Both the position numbers and the translations under genes were made by a program. Below the pieces are notes generated by a model, which had not been told where the DNA came from, made no database searches, and saw only the letters and a list, made by a program, of their open reading frames with translations. A stretch of 64,000 bases of DNA from Pochonia chlamydosporia 170 (Eukaryota; Ascomycota; Sordariomycetes; Hypocreales; Clavicipitaceae): NCBI RefSeq assembly GCF_001653235.2, contig NC_035793.1, positions 372,001 to 436,000 on the forward strand, read 5' to 3'. Shown piece after piece: positions 11,414 through 23,500 of this stretch. Numbering within the stretch: position 1 is the first letter of the stretch; each line of letters begins with the position of its first letter.

Positions 11414-13143
11414 TTACGGCGTCTTGGGACGCTTCCAATAATATTGCTAGGAGGGTGTAAGTTACTGCTAGTCAAGGTAGGTGCAGGACCGGAACAAACC
11501 TTGTGCTGCTTTCTGCAGTTACGGAGACTAGGCTTGCGGAGACCGTCGACAACGGCTGCGCGACGCTGCTCGTCGTCGTCCTGTTCGGGTACGTAATAAT
11601 ATTCACTTTCGAGGGCTTTTCCGGCGGCGTCTTTGCCCTGACGCTTGATTATGCCGATGCAGCGGGTGGCTTCGATGCTGGAGCGAAGGACCTCCTTGGT
11701 GAGGCCGGTCTTTTGCTCTGAAGGTAGGTTTTGCATGATTGTGGATAGGGGTGTTGATGAAAGACGCGAAAAGGCAAGCTGGTTCACGACATGGTTGGTG
11801 ACAGCAGGGTCGACTTCGATGGAGGGCGTAGGAGTATCATCTTTGACAACATCGGGCTGATATGGTACGGATGCCACAGGTGGTGACGATGGAATATCAT
11901 GCGGCTCATTGACTGAAGCAAAGATCTTTGTGGGTGTAGGCTTATAGTCAAGAACACGCTTCTTGATGGGCGATGACGGAATGGAGGGAGTCTCGGTTGA
12001 GCTCAGCGTCTCAGTGGAAGAAACATTGTGAGGCCGTCGATGAAGAGGTTTAGGCTGTTTAGGAGACTGTGTCGATATGGAAGCCAGTCTGCCAGCGATG
12101 TTGGCGCCAAAGGGACCGAACGAGTGAACAATGGGGTCGTTTTCCTCATCAGGATCATGCTCGTCCTCCGGATCACTTAGCTCGCTGGAGAAACTGACCG
12201 TGGCATCAGTCCGCATACTAACGCCGACGTCAAGAGTGTCACCCTTGGGCTCAGGTAGCTCTGGCTCGTCCTCGTAGATTTGAATGCCCTCGTCGCGACC
12301 AATAGCACCTGGAAGCAAAGCCTGAAGTCGCTGAGAGCTCGACAAACTGCCGATGGGAGTCGGGCTTTCCGGCGAGGTGATGCGTGTGGTCCTTCGCAGA
12401 GGAGACGACTGCAACAACGAGTTTCCTCGCACCTGTGGGCGTGGAGGGGAATCATCCCAGCTTGAATCAGACAAGTTTGCCAAGTTCTCAGAGGCAACAA
12501 CTCCTCCACGTTTGGGCCATTGAATCATGACACGAGCATCCAAAACATCGACCATGAGATCAGTACCCTCCGTCTCACTGGTAAAGCTGTCGCCCTTGAA
12601 CAGCTCCCACGTTCGACCCTGGCAATGCAGTTTCAGGCCATTCCACCCGTTGCAGATAATCTCAATCTTGTTGGTCTCCAGAGGGCTTGGAGCAGGGATA
12701 TAACGCGCTTTAACGTGCACACGCGACACCAGGCGGTTAGCAGAAAGTTGAAACTGGGACGAGTTGGAAGAGCGGCCCATGGCTACAATTTCTCCGTTCT
12801 CAGGGAGCTCGACAGCTGGCACAGCCGACAGAGGTGCGCGTTCAGAAGTTGTGCGGGCGAAACCAGGTCGACGAGGCGGCGAGCTTGACAGGATGCCCGT
12901 GCTCGAGGTGGGCACAGGCGTGGGATACTTGAGCTGTGCATTTCCCGTGTGTTGGCGTTTCAATGGACGCGGCAGAGCTGGTGAGGAAGAGAGAGGCTCA
13001 AATGGAGGCAGCAAAGAAGGTGCAGGCCGTTTTGTTCCAGCCAAAGTTGAAGATGAAGAACGAGAAGCGGCACCAGATGTTGTAGGTGGAAGTGTGGGCT
13101 CGTTGGCCGCAGGTACAGCAGTCCGCGGCGGTGACGAGTCCAT
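11414..13143 (-). CDS. FHA-domain protein, TOS4/PLM2-like
   Basis: Exons on the minus strand: 13143-11500 and 11446-11414, 558 aa. A 53-nt intron (GTTTGT...CTAG) separates the main exon from a final 33-nt exon encoding QYYWKRPKTP. Without splicing the frame runs on into unconserved sequence, and the spliced end continues the NCRKQHK segment smoothly. The N-terminal 110 residues are Ser/Pro-rich. An FHA-type fold follows at about 112-210, with the G-R pair at 123-124, S-R-V-H at 140-143 and N-G-W-N-G at 165-169, the phosphothreonine-binding signature. The rest is acidic and disordered with several SP/TP sites. Yeast TOS4/PLM2 are chromatin-associated, cell-cycle regulated FHA proteins. Assignment rests on architecture, so the precise orthology is inferred. 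Confidence 0.8.
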
Positions 13144-15720
13144 TATGAATAAAAAAAACAGGTATTCTAGTTATTAAAGGCAACGAGGCCCAAGGTCATT
13201 CTCGCGTGCCGCCAAACAATATTCAGATTTATTTCCGTCGTGGTTGTCCTGTTTCGTGGAAGGTTCGGTGATATTCGCGGTTTGGCAAAGCGCGTAAAGA
13301 GGTGAACCGTCGTTTGGAAAACCAGTGCACCCACTTCCTCGCACTTACACGCGCCGAGTGCCAGGCCAGCAAAGACGACTGAAGCAGCTGCGAATATGAT
13401 ATGGAAGTTGATGTTCGAATATTCGATTGATTACTGTCGAGGGCCGCCAAAGTAGGTCGGGAGGTGTGGTGTTTAGCCTTGGCTTCGGTTTTGGGCCTCG
13501 GGGTGTGCGTGTCTGGTGCAAGCAAACTGAAAGGAAGAAAGGCAAGTGTGGTTTTGCAGCAGGAGGTATTTTAAGGCGTCAGAAGACAAAGTGGGCTCTT
13601 GGACGAGACACGAACATTTGAACGCGACACTGATGGACCGCATCGCGTTGGCGTCCCACACGCCTTGTGCATGCATAACTTTTAGCGGTGATTCAGTGGG
13701 CTATCCGCCGGTTAGGGCTGTGAATTAGTGGCCAGTGCGCTACGGCTGGCGTGGTTTAGTGGGCATAGCCCCTGTAACAGCCGCTATTCCATCCGTCTCC
13801 ATCACTGACGTCTTCCCAGTCCATGTTCACATCCATCACGTCCGCATCTCCCATCAAAACTCTTTTCATTGCCTCTCGCATAATCAGAAATCACTCTTTT
13901 CAACACGGCAACTCACGACATCTCACTTTCACCAATCTGCCACTCCACTTCCAAAAATGCTCCTCTCGCGTGACAAACATCCTCGGCTCGGCTGGTTCAT
14001 CATCCCATGAGCCCGTCAAAGCCCCTCAGCCAGCCTCCTCTGAAAACACGTCTCCACCAAGGCGCGTCTGCACCCAACTGAGCTTCCACTTTCCAATCCA
14101 ACCCAGCGCCTGGCCATTTAAAAAATGAAGAAAAATAATTAGTTCATATGAATAAAAAAAGGACGAACCCTAGTTCCTCTTTTACTCTAGTTTGTCCCAT
14201 TTCAGTTCCCTATGCAGCCGCCAAAGCGGTTTAGCCCTCTCCCTCGCCTCGTCTGCACTGCATTGGCTTTTATCGGATTCTGTTGTCACCACCCTTCCAC
14301 TCCATGCTGAGGTCATAAGTCTTTTGAACCAGACATGGGTACGCCCCTTGTTCTTTGATACTATTCGCCTTTTACCCCGACGCTTTTCTTCCTTGCTAGG
14401 GGCTGCGGAGTTTGTGAATATGTTGCTGTTCGCATGCTGTTCAATCCGTCTTTGTCACATTCCACTATCTATGTGCGACTGTCTGAGGTTCATCTGCGCT
14501 GACTGAGCTCCGTATGCATGCTCTTTAACTCCATGTCGGACTGGGGTCTTTGTACGACGTAATTGCTGCCATTCACTCTCCCAGCAGTGTTGGCGCCAAG
14601 ACATTTAAGGTTTCTGTCCTGGTGGCCGATAAAGTGATGGCATCATCAGTGATGCTTAGTGGGCCTGTGTTCATGAGCTGGCAATGCTGCTGCAAGACTG
14701 GTTGTGAAGTGCTTTTTATTCTGTTAAACTTTGCTGTGACCTCTTCATTCGTGAGTTGCCAGTTCATCTGCGTCAATCCCCGCTTCGTTGGGTGAATGGC
14801 TGATCAGCATTCGAGGTCGTGCTGGCGCGTCGCAGGTCCGAAACGTGCCTCGCGACATGGCGACAACACTACCCTGGAGGTTGGCCACCACGTCGCAATT
14901 GTGAAGAATTGATGCATAATTGGAAAGCAATTATCGCTTTTTTGGATTGACTGGATATCTTTCATCCATTTGACAATTTTTTGTACCGCCAATTGGTTGT
15001 GTGTTGGACACAATTCAGTACGCAGATGTTACATGCTATCTCCAACTGTCACGTTCGTGTAAGTCGATTCGGACGGCAACTACGCACGAGATTGTCATTC
15101 TCCTTCTCGGCAATTGACACGAGCCATACAGGTAAATTAGTGATGTTCACAACCGGTAATGCTTCAAGTACCTAGGTATTTTATATTCCCACAGCCATGC
15201 CACCAACGTTTTGAGGTTTCGTACCGGCCGTTGACTGTTGGCCAGCCGTTGTCAAAGGTTCGCTTCAAATCGCGCCGATGTCGCACTACGGTCCTACAGC
15301 CACCGTATCTCACCAATTGACGCCAAAAAAGACAGGAAACGCCCAATGCACACGGAATATCAGACTGAACACTTCAATTTCATCACAGATGTATGAAGGC
15401 TACAAACAACTACAACGTCTCCAGACACTATGCACATTCCAATCTACCGGCTGAGCTCCGAACTTCGAGGTGGAGAACGGTTCCGGACCGGACCGGCAGG
15501 GCGGAGACACGGGAGTTGCTTCTTCCGAGCGCCGAGCCAAGCGCCCCATAGCTTGTCAGCTGGCGCCGTCTGTCCGCCATTGCAAAATTTGGACCAGACC
15601 AGACTTTTTTCTGGGCCAGCAAAAAAACTGCCCCCCACCACCGCCTAAAAAAAGGCAACTCTGCGATTCTGCCATTCACCAGCCTTCACTTACCGGTTGC
15701 ACATCAACATCACAGTAACC
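13144..15720. other. Intergenic region between divergent genes
   Basis: This is the shared upstream region of the FHA gene (-) and the Cic1/Utp30-type gene (+). It holds one small candidate ORF (13823-14128, listed separately). The remainder shows only overlapping short frames. CT-rich and purine-rich blocks near 15540-15700 probably belong to the promoter of the + gene. Confidence 0.45.
13823..14128 (+). CDS. Small hypothetical protein with mitochondrial-like N-terminus
   Basis: An ATG-started frame of 101 aa. The first 40 residues (starting MFTSITSASPIKTLF) are rich in Ser/Thr/Arg/His and free of Asp and Glu, as in mitochondrial presequences. It ends in WPFKK and is followed at once by AT-rich DNA that could be a 3' UTR. 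There is no domain I recognise and a second long frame overlaps it, so it may be spurious. Confidence 0.22.
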   Translation: MFTSITSASPIKTLFIASRIIRNHSFQHGNSRHLTFTNLPLHFQKCSSRVTNILGSAGSSSHEPVKAPQPASSENTSPPRRVCTQLSFHFPIQPSAWPFKK

Positions 15721-16925
15721 ATGGCGCCGTCAAAAGAAGTTGCCGTCGTTGGCTCTAATGCCTTGACTTCAATTGATCCCGATCAGGTGTGTATTCTACC
15801 AGCAAGGCGGCTCTGAACCCTTGCATGCAAATCACCCAAGACTAATCGCTGGTGCAGACTTTGAAAGCCTCCAAGGCTCTTCTCGCACACATCAAAAAGG
15901 CCGCCAAAGAAACGTCCGAGGAATCAACCAAGCGTAATCTACTCGAAGATGACGACGACGAAGAAACTCCCGTCTGGCTGACCCTCACCACGAAGCGACA
16001 CATTGCCGACAAGGCTCGTCTCCAGCCTGGCAAGATTCCCGTCCCCCACTCCCTCAACACGGACGAGAACAGCACCATCTGCGCCATTACAGCTGATCCC
16101 CAGCGAGCATACAAGAACATCATCGGCTCTGACGAGTTCCCCGCCGAGCTGAGCAAGCGCATCACTCGTGTCATTGACTTTGGCAAGCTGAAGGCCAAGT
16201 ATGGCCAGTACGACGCTCAGCGCAAACTCTTCTCCGAGCACGACATCTTCCTCGCCGACGACAGAATCATCAACCGTCTGCCCAAGGTCCTCGGAAAGAC
16301 GTTCTACAAGACCACTGCCAAGAGGCCCATCCCGGTTGTCTTCTCAGCCAAGCGCCCCAAGGTCGACGGCAAGCGAGCCAAGCGAGACAAGACCAACCAG
16401 GATGACGTGAATGCCGGCACGGCCGCCGAAATCGCCAAGGAGATCGAAAAGGCCCTCAGCTCCGCCCTCGTCAGCTTGTCGCCCACGACCAACACCGCCG
16501 TCCGAATCGGCTACTCCAACTGGACGGCTGAGCAAATCGCCGACAATGTCGACGCGGTTGTGACTGGCCTGGTTGGCAAATGGGTGCCTCAGAAGTGGCG
16601 CAACGTCCGCAGTATCTACATCAAGGGTCCTAGCACTGCCGCCCTGCCCATATGGTTGACGGATGAGCTGTGGATGGATGAGAAGGACGTCATTCCCGAT
16701 GAGGAGGTCGAGGCGAAGAAGACTGAAAAGGCCAACGTCGGCAAGAAGCGCAAGTCGCTTGATGCTGAGGCTGAGACCGAGTCTCCTGCCCCCAAGAAGA
16801 AGGCCAAGAAGCAGGACAAGGTCGCTGCTGAGAGCAACGACGACAAGCTGGACAAGCAGATTGCGGACCGCAAGGCCAAGTTGAAGAAGCAAAAGGCTGC
16901 TGCCAAGAAGGCCATGGATGACTGA
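15721..16925 (+). CDS. Ribosome biogenesis protein, L1 domain (Cic1/Utp30 type)
   Basis: Exon 1 is 15721-15786 and exon 2 is 15858-16925, giving 377 aa. The intron (GTGTGT...GCAG) joins in frame at DPDQ/TLKASK, and the ATG context ACCATGG is favourable. The body (about residues 20-285) matches the ribosomal L1p/L10e-like fold of Cic1/Utp30/RSL1D1, with a PVWLTLTTKR-type opening and the later KWRNVRSIYIKGP segment. The C-terminus is a lysine-rich coiled tail ending KKAMDD, typical of nucleolar assembly factors. Its length is close to that of yeast Cic1/Nsa3 (376 aa), which acts on pre-60S particles, while Utp30 is shorter. I cannot tell the two paralogues apart with certainty. Confidence 0.85.
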
Positions 16926-17228
16926 ACATGAATGTGGGACCTAAAATTGCTCAGGTATTGATTTATGGGTGTGATGGACTTGCTGCATGCGACGTGTTGC
17001 ACTGGCGTTGAGGTGTTGAAAATGTGCTTGTGATGCATCAGATAGAAATGTCAATGCCATTTACGTTCACTAATTTGCTGATGTGTGCAACAGGGTGAAT
17101 GGAAATTGACTACATTCTGTTGTCAAAACGCTTAATTTAACATCGCTGTATTTGCATAACCCAAGTCGATAAATTATCCCATGCCCGCTTAATAAAAGAT
17201 CCTTCCAAGAAAGTAGCCCAATCCATAA
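16926..17228. other. Convergent intergenic spacer
   Basis: About 300 bp separate the stop codons of the convergent Cic1/Utp30-type and palmitoyl-protein thioesterase genes. It is AT-rich and should contain both 3' UTRs. Nothing else is visible. Confidence 0.5.
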
Positions 17229-18227
17229 TTACAGTTCTTCAGACTCAGAGTCACCAGACCTGGCAGTCTTCTTATACGGCCCCAGGAACTCAGTCAACGT
17301 ATCGTTGAGGACCTGCTCCGGAATACGCATATGCTCGCCATCAATGGTCCTAAAGCTCAGCGCACCCTTATTATCAAGCGCCTTGAGACCCAGCCAATCC
17401 TCCTTGTACAGCTTGCGCTCCTTCAGCGGAGTATACCGCCCATTAGGCTTCACCTGCCCAAACCAAGCCGACTCCTTGGGAATGGAAATGGTATCATTCT
17501 CAAACAGGTACATGACAAAGTTGTCCAAGCGCGCCAAATTCTCCTTGTACTTCTCGTTCTTGAGCTCCCTCTCGTTATTGATGTCTGCGAGGAAATTCGA
17601 ACTCTCTAGATACGACTCGTAGTCCTTGTCCTCGACGGGGCGGTAGTACTGCGCCGGCACAAGGCGGTTCTGCACGAAGCCGCTCCACACGTTGAAGCGC
17701 AGCAGGGCCATGGCCGTCTTGCAGATGTAGTCTATGGACCCGCACTCCTTGAACTCGGTGATGCCATTGTGCTGGCTGCCAAAGGTGATGAGGTTTCGGA
17801 CGGGCGGGAAGTTGCACCGCTCGATGAAGCCGCGGAGGAACTGGCCGCCCTGGGAGAAGCCGATGGCGTCGATGGCCGGCGCGGTGGACAGGATGGGATT
17901 CGAGGCCAGTTGGTCGCACACGGCTTGGACTTGCTCGGTGACGTTGCCTAGGAAGGTGGCGCTGCGGTCGTCGGAGCCCTCGCCGGTAGGGTTGATGATG
18001 TGGACGTAGATGCCGGGGGCGATTGTGTCGGCGAGCTGGGAAATTTCGGTGAGGCCCTCGCTGTTGGCGGCGTCGCCTAGGCCGTGCCAGATGACGAGGG
18101 GGAGGGGGTTGTCGCTGTCATCTTCCCAGGCGTGGATGTTCTTGGGGTTGGTGCTGTGGAGGGGTGCTGTTGCGGAGATGGAGGTGCCTAGGACGGCGGT
18201 GGTTGTGAGAAGATGTGATGTGCGCAT
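17229..18227 (-). CDS. PPT1: Palmitoyl-protein thioesterase
   Basis: An uninterrupted 332-aa protein. I start at the ATG of MRTSHLLTTT because it gives a cleavable signal peptide; the upstream frame lacks an ATG. An alpha/beta-hydrolase thioesterase follows, beginning PLPLVIWHGLGD. The nucleophile is Ser125 in GFSQGG, the acid is Asp245 in FENDTISIP and the base is His299 in DGEHMRIP, matching the PPT1 triad order. The family removes palmitate from S-acylated proteins in the lysosome or vacuole. Length (human PPT1 is 306 aa) and motif spacing fit well. A short acidic tail (SGDSESEEL) follows the conserved domain. It converges on the Cic1/Utp30-type gene. Confidence 0.92.
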   Translation of the reverse strand: MRTSHLLTTTAVLGTSISATAPLHSTNPKNIHAWEDDSDNPLPLVIWHGLGDAANSEGLTEISQLADTIAPGIYVHIINPTGEGSDDRSATFLGNVTEQVQAVCDQLASNPILSTAPAIDAIGFSQGGQFLRGFIERCNFPPVRNLITFGSQHNGITEFKECGSIDYICKTAMALLRFNVWSGFVQNRLVPAQYYRPVEDKDYESYLESSNFLADINNERELKNEKYKENLARLDNFVMYLFENDTISIPKESAWFGQVKPNGRYTPLKERKLYKEDWLGLKALDNKGALSFRTIDGEHMRIPEQVLNDTLTEFLGPYKKTARSGDSESEEL

Positions 18228-19164
18228 GGTGTCTGGTTTGATGCTTGGTGAGCGGAGGTAGGCTCTGTTTGCGAGAGTTATGATGGATGCATGTGTTGGA
18301 AGGGAGAAGGCGAGGGCGGTGTTGAGGGTTGAGTTGGAATGATGACTGCCTGAGCTTGGGTCAATAGCTCCGAGCTGACGTTGCCACCGACGCACGTCCT
18401 ATGAACATTGAATTGACAGCACAGACACCAGACCACTCGTCTCCAGGCACCAGACGCGCTGGAAGTCCCTTGGTACCTGAATGCCGCTATATTATTCCGA
18501 CTCCGCATTGTGGAGCCAATCAAAGTGCATGTATGTAACGAATTGCGGACTCTCATCCAGCACCTCGAGCCACCTGAAATCGGTCACCCAATGTCATCAT
18601 TCCAATCTGTCACCAACGTCGTCTTATTTCCGGACTCTGTCCCACGGAGCTGTCGTCATGCATCATCACCCCCAAAATACCATTGACGCATTTACGCACC
18701 GACCAACGTGTCGATGTGCGCTTCCATTCCACAGTTCGTCTCCAATGGCCATCCTCGGGTCATTGTGAAACGTAGCTCGCTCCAGATTGATTGGCAGGCA
18801 AGTGCCTGAAGAGCATCCAACAACCTGGTCGGGCAAGTTTCATCACCAAATGCTGTGCATGGCCGACAAGGCACATTTCATCATTCGTTCTAGGCTCGCT
18901 TGCAGATGGCCTCCCTGTGTGATGCTTCAGCCCAAGGGGTTGGCAGGTTTGCACCCTTGTGTGGCTGTTGAAATACAACCCAAAGCTTCCCATCTGTTTC
19001 CAATGGATTCAGACTTGCTCTTGGCGCATATGTTTGCTCTCGATCTTTCCTTTCTTTCTATTTCTTGTTACGGTTCGTCCTATCTGATTCTTCCTTCACG
19101 GGCTGGCCTCAGCCTTTCAGTTACCCCTATCACATTTCGTTTGTGATTCTTACCACTTGCCAAT
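18228..19164. other. Intergenic region
   Basis: This contains the PPT1 upstream region and, from about 19020 to 19164, a CT-rich stretch that looks like the promoter and leader of the small secreted-peptide ORF. No gene is otherwise supported. Confidence 0.45.
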
Positions 19165-19305
19165 ATGAACGCGCGTTGGGTTCTTCTCGCCGTCGGTGCA
19201 TCTTCTGTCCTCGCAGCGCCGTTTCAGCCTTTTAGGCTTCCTCTCGTTGGACCAAAAGGCAACGCCCCAAAAACTCCGACCGTTTCGTCGACAGACATTG
19301 AATAG
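19165..19305 (+). CDS. Candidate small secreted peptide, possibly truncated
   Basis: A 46-aa frame beginning MNARWVLLAVGASSVLA, a clear signal peptide with a likely cut before APFQPF. The mature part is only about 29 residues, without cysteine, and stops at TAG. A CT-rich leader lies just upstream, as in expressed fungal genes. In the same frame past the TAG there are 14 more codons (TRHVYVLAPWLPKL) before another TAG, immediately followed by a GTAAGC donor-like site. This raises the possibility of a decayed or differently spliced larger secreted protein. The product is not recognised. Confidence 0.35.
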   Translation: MNARWVLLAVGASSVLAAPFQPFRLPLVGPKGNAPKTPTVSSTDIE

Positions 19306-20556
19306 ACGCGTCATGTCTACGTGTTGGCACCTTGGCTGCCCAAACTGTAGAGGTAAGCCTTTATTTCACTTCCCAATATCTTCTTCTGATGAAATGCAAA
19401 CCAAAAAATATGTTTCAAGACGGGAATGAGTTCGTCCGTGATTCTACTGCTAATACTGATGCTATGCTGATTTTCTGCTTGTTGCCCTGCTCTAAGAGAA
19501 CGGGTACTAATTATTGAGCAGTATTGGTTCATTTCCCACTATATCCGTTTGACGCTCCACTGCATCCGTTCGCGATTCGAGATGGTAAGGGGAATTTGGT
19601 GTCTGTGCAGCCTTCATGATCCTGCTTGCTCCGACCCTGCCAGGAATAGGGCCTTCCATTGGACAAATTTCGTTAGTTGAAGAAATAAAATCTCGATTAG
19701 CCCGATATACACATCGAACCTCTGGGGTTGATTAGACCGCTCGTCATGTGATTTATCGGAACCAGACAGCATGGCTAGTTGGAGATTCTGGCAGGGCCAA
19801 AACTAACACGACATGCACCGTCATGGTCCTTTCAGCATTGGTGTCTTGTTCTCATCTTCGTCTTTCGAGTTGCTGCTCCAGCCCAGGACAAGGCCATGTA
19901 TTTGGATCCTTATGCCCAGGAGTGTTCAAATGTTTCGTTGTCGTTCTTTCCTGTACACTGCAAAATAGACCTGATTATAATGCGCAATGAACTCTGGAAA
20001 CTCTCAACGCTGAGAATATATCCTCTATTCTTCGCAGAATTCTGGTCATGCCAAATTTAGTTCTGAATGATACTTCTATGTGAGAGATGGCGGTTTGACC
20101 TGGACCGCAGCACTCAAATCTGGTACCCCACTGAAGCGAAATGTGAACTAACATTCCGGCGCCAGGCAACGACCTTTGACCTGACAGATGTCAAGTTTAT
20201 TTGGCACGACTCCATTCCCGGCCCTTGACTCTCCATGCTTGATGAGGCTGACAAGAACGGTTATTGTTGCCTTGAACTTCACCCTGGTCGAATTGCGGAT
20301 CTCGGCACACAACCATGGATGGCTTCAACAACTAGACTGTACTGCTGATTGGCTCAACTCCCATTCTCTGCAGCGACGAACGCCGATGCACTTCCCAGAC
20401 TTGACTTTACTTATAGCCTCTCAGACCCCTGTTCCTCGCAGCTTCGTTCCCGTAAGTTTCCAAACAGTCTGGTCTTGCATTCAGCTGGCTGACAATCGGA
20501 CAGCGGACTTCCACGGCTGGCCAACAGCTAAGGTAGCACGGAGTGATCAAACGACC
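19306..20556. other. Intergenic region with a probable 5'-UTR intron of the NLR gene
   Basis: No complete gene is supported. A strong intron-like segment at 20452-20503 (GTAAGT, GGCTGAC branch, GGACAG) precedes the NLR start codon. Splicing it leaves no frame that joins an upstream ATG to the NLR frame, so I read it as a 5'-UTR intron. An ATG at 20188 is in frame with the NLR if this intron is retained, which would add 123 residues of unconvincing composition. Confidence 0.45.
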
Positions 20557-23500
20557 ATGCCACCTGCCAACTATGAAGACTCTGATGGCGAGGATATTGA
20601 TGGCATTGTCATAAACCATGATGATATACGCGACTACAACCCTTCCCAAGTTCTGCCACTCACTGGCGACAAACTATCTCTGGTCCGCGAATGGCTTCAG
20701 GCAACCTCATATGAACTTCCGGGCGGGGAGTATCGCAAGCACCAGTCGACTTACATGGAAGGGACGGGGCGATGGCTAACCTCGACGAGCACGTACCAAG
20801 AATGGCTTGAGGGCCGGGAACACGGCCTTCTCTGGATAAAGGGAATACCAGGATCGGGAAAGTCTGTCATGGCCGCCAAGTTAATTGATGAACTGGCCAA
20901 GTCACACCCTACATCGCAAGTATTGTTCTTCTTTTTCAGGCAGACCATTGACGCAAATCACGAGCCTCTGGCGCTTCTGCGGGACTGGATGGACCAAGTG
21001 CTACTCTACAGCCCGCCTCTCCAGCAACAACTGTTGTCTTACGTGACCAAGGGCCTCTCACTTGATGGCATGTCGCCTGATGACTTGTGGAGAGACTTGA
21101 AAATGGCGTTGGCAAATTTGCCTGGAAAAACATTTTGTATTGCTGATGCATTGGACGAAATGGATACGGGGAACGAAAGCTTTCTAAAAGCTCTCGGTTC
21201 TTTTGGGCGGTGGCGCCCTGATAAAGTCAAAGTACTTATTACGAGCCGACCGGTCTCTAGTGTTGAGGAACCCCTTCACTCGATACCTTGCCTCAGGATT
21301 AGGCTTCATGAGACCTTAGTGGATGGAGATATTTGCATGTTTGTGCGTCACACCTTGGCACACTCAAACATTGGGAAGAATGATTGGAAAACCATTGCCG
21401 ATGCTGTACCTGGCAGAGCAAAGGGGCTTTTTCTCTATGCTAAGCTTGCCATGGACGCTTTTCTCGAGCCAGGTGCTAATATTGGTGAAGTGTTATCACG
21501 GCTTCCCGCTGATTTGAACATGCTCTATACAGACTTGCTTGAAGAACATGCTCGACGGACGGGAGTGGATGATCGCGTTCAGCATTTAATCTTGCAGGCA
21601 GTTACGCATGCTAGTAGACCTTTGCGTCTGTTGGAGCTTGTCGAGATGATCCGTGCTACTGAGCCCAGCAACACTGCTCGAGACCTAAAAGCGACGAAAG
21701 ACCTCGTCAAAGCTGCTTGCGGGCCTCTCTTGGAGATATTGGCAGATGAGACAGTCTCAGTGATTCACCATTCTTTTACAGAGTACCTGAAAGGGACGAC
21801 TCGAGTCAATAATGGTTCGGGGTACCCGATTCTGCAGATGGCACCGACACATGCGCAGCTTGCGATAGCCTGTCTACGTTACTTGCAAGCAGGAGCTTTG
21901 GATAGCCTGCCGGCCGATACCTTCAACTACCAGGAAGAGGAACCAACCTTCTGGATCTTCGGGCTTATTCATCGTGAATGGGACCTACAGAACGCTACAC
22001 CTTCGACCGATGAGATTTCGTTGCGCCACCAGTATCCATTCCTGGGCTATGCTCTTGCTAACTGGGCTCAACACGTCAATAAGTCTGGGTCTGCCGATGG
22101 CTACTGTACAGAAGTAGCGACCGTGCTGAGCCAGTTTTTGGAAAATGACCATCAGCTGAAAGCCTGGGTCCATTTGAGATGGCCAACAATTCCCAAAGGA
22201 CGCTCGTTAGTGAATGAAGTTCATGTAGCAGCAAGGATGGGGCTTGTGGCATACATAAAAACTCTCAAACCTGCCCAAAAGGCAAACATCAATGCAGTTG
22301 ATGGTTGTGGAAGATCAGCAATGTAAGTACTTTCTTTGCCACAAACTCGCCACTGTTCGGGGGATGCAGCTGTACCCAACACCAGCTTTCTGTTCACCTT
22401 GTTTGAATTGACCAAGCATGAAACATGTGCTAACGAAGCGGTAGCTGGTGGGCTGCGACAGAAGGCCATGCATCTGTAATACGTGAACTTGTGGCTGCTG
22501 GCGCAGATCCAGACCGAGATGACTCAGTTGAGGGACTCAAGCCCTTACACGAAGCCGCCAAGAAAAATCATTATGAGGCTGTTGCTGCTTTGCTGGAAGC
22601 TGGAGTTGACGCCTTAACAGTGAAGACTCTCGAACACTCAGGACGACAATGTGGCAATGCTCCTACATCAATAGGGCACACACCTCTCATGTATGCCTGT
22701 GAGAAAGGCCATTTAGAGGCAGTTGACGCGTTCCTGAAACACATCAACGATATCAATACGGTCCATCGGGCGCTTGCTTGGGCTGCAAACAGGGGACGAG
22801 CGAAAGTTGTCGAGAGAATTCTTCAACACCCTGGCGTGGATGTCAATTGCAAGGTCCGTGGCGACACACCTCTTTTTCTGGCATGCGGCCAGAGCGACGT
22901 GGATACTATTAGAATTCTTCTACAGAATGGAGCAGATTCTTCCATAAATTGCGAGGGAAGCGGAGGGGAGTTTGAACGACACGCCAGGCCTAGTTCGATG
23001 GATGAGCCACAGTTGAATTGCTTGCATCAACTCTGCAAGTCATGGCATCGGTCAGTTGACGTGTCACCTGGCTTGGCAGATATTCTGAACCTTCTAGTTG
23101 AATCTGGAGCAGATATCAACCAACGCTGTCCGAGAGGAAGAACGCCTTTGCACAACGCCAGTCGCTCACCAGGGCTCACTCGAATGCTTATCTCTGCTGG
23201 TGCAGACGCAAAGGCTGCCGATGAATTGGGAATGACGCCGCTCCATCTAGCAATATCTGGGGATGTTGTAGCTGCCCTTATTGAAGAAGGGAACGCGGAT
23301 ATGACAGCCAAAAATATCAAGGGCCAAACTCCTTTGCATACCTTGATTTCATTTTGCCGCGATGAAGCCCTTCTTAAATTATTAGAATACGGACCAGATT
23401 GCAACGTGAGGGACCCAAAGGGCAATACAGCACTCCATATGGCATTGACTACATACCCAGTGAAACCCCCTGGAGTATTGAGAGCCATGATTACAAACGG

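Noticed and set aside
13690..13770. TGGTTTAGTGG, resembling a tRNA A-box
   Set aside because: No B-box follows within 30 to 60 nt and flanking DNA does not pair as an acceptor stem.
18228..18395. Upstream in-frame extension of palmitoyl-protein thioesterase
   Set aside because: There is no ATG, and the downstream ATG gives a proper signal peptide.
20188..20556. N-terminal extension of the NLR from the ATG at 20188
   Set aside because: A consensus intron at 20452-20503 interrupts it, and the extension shows no domain.
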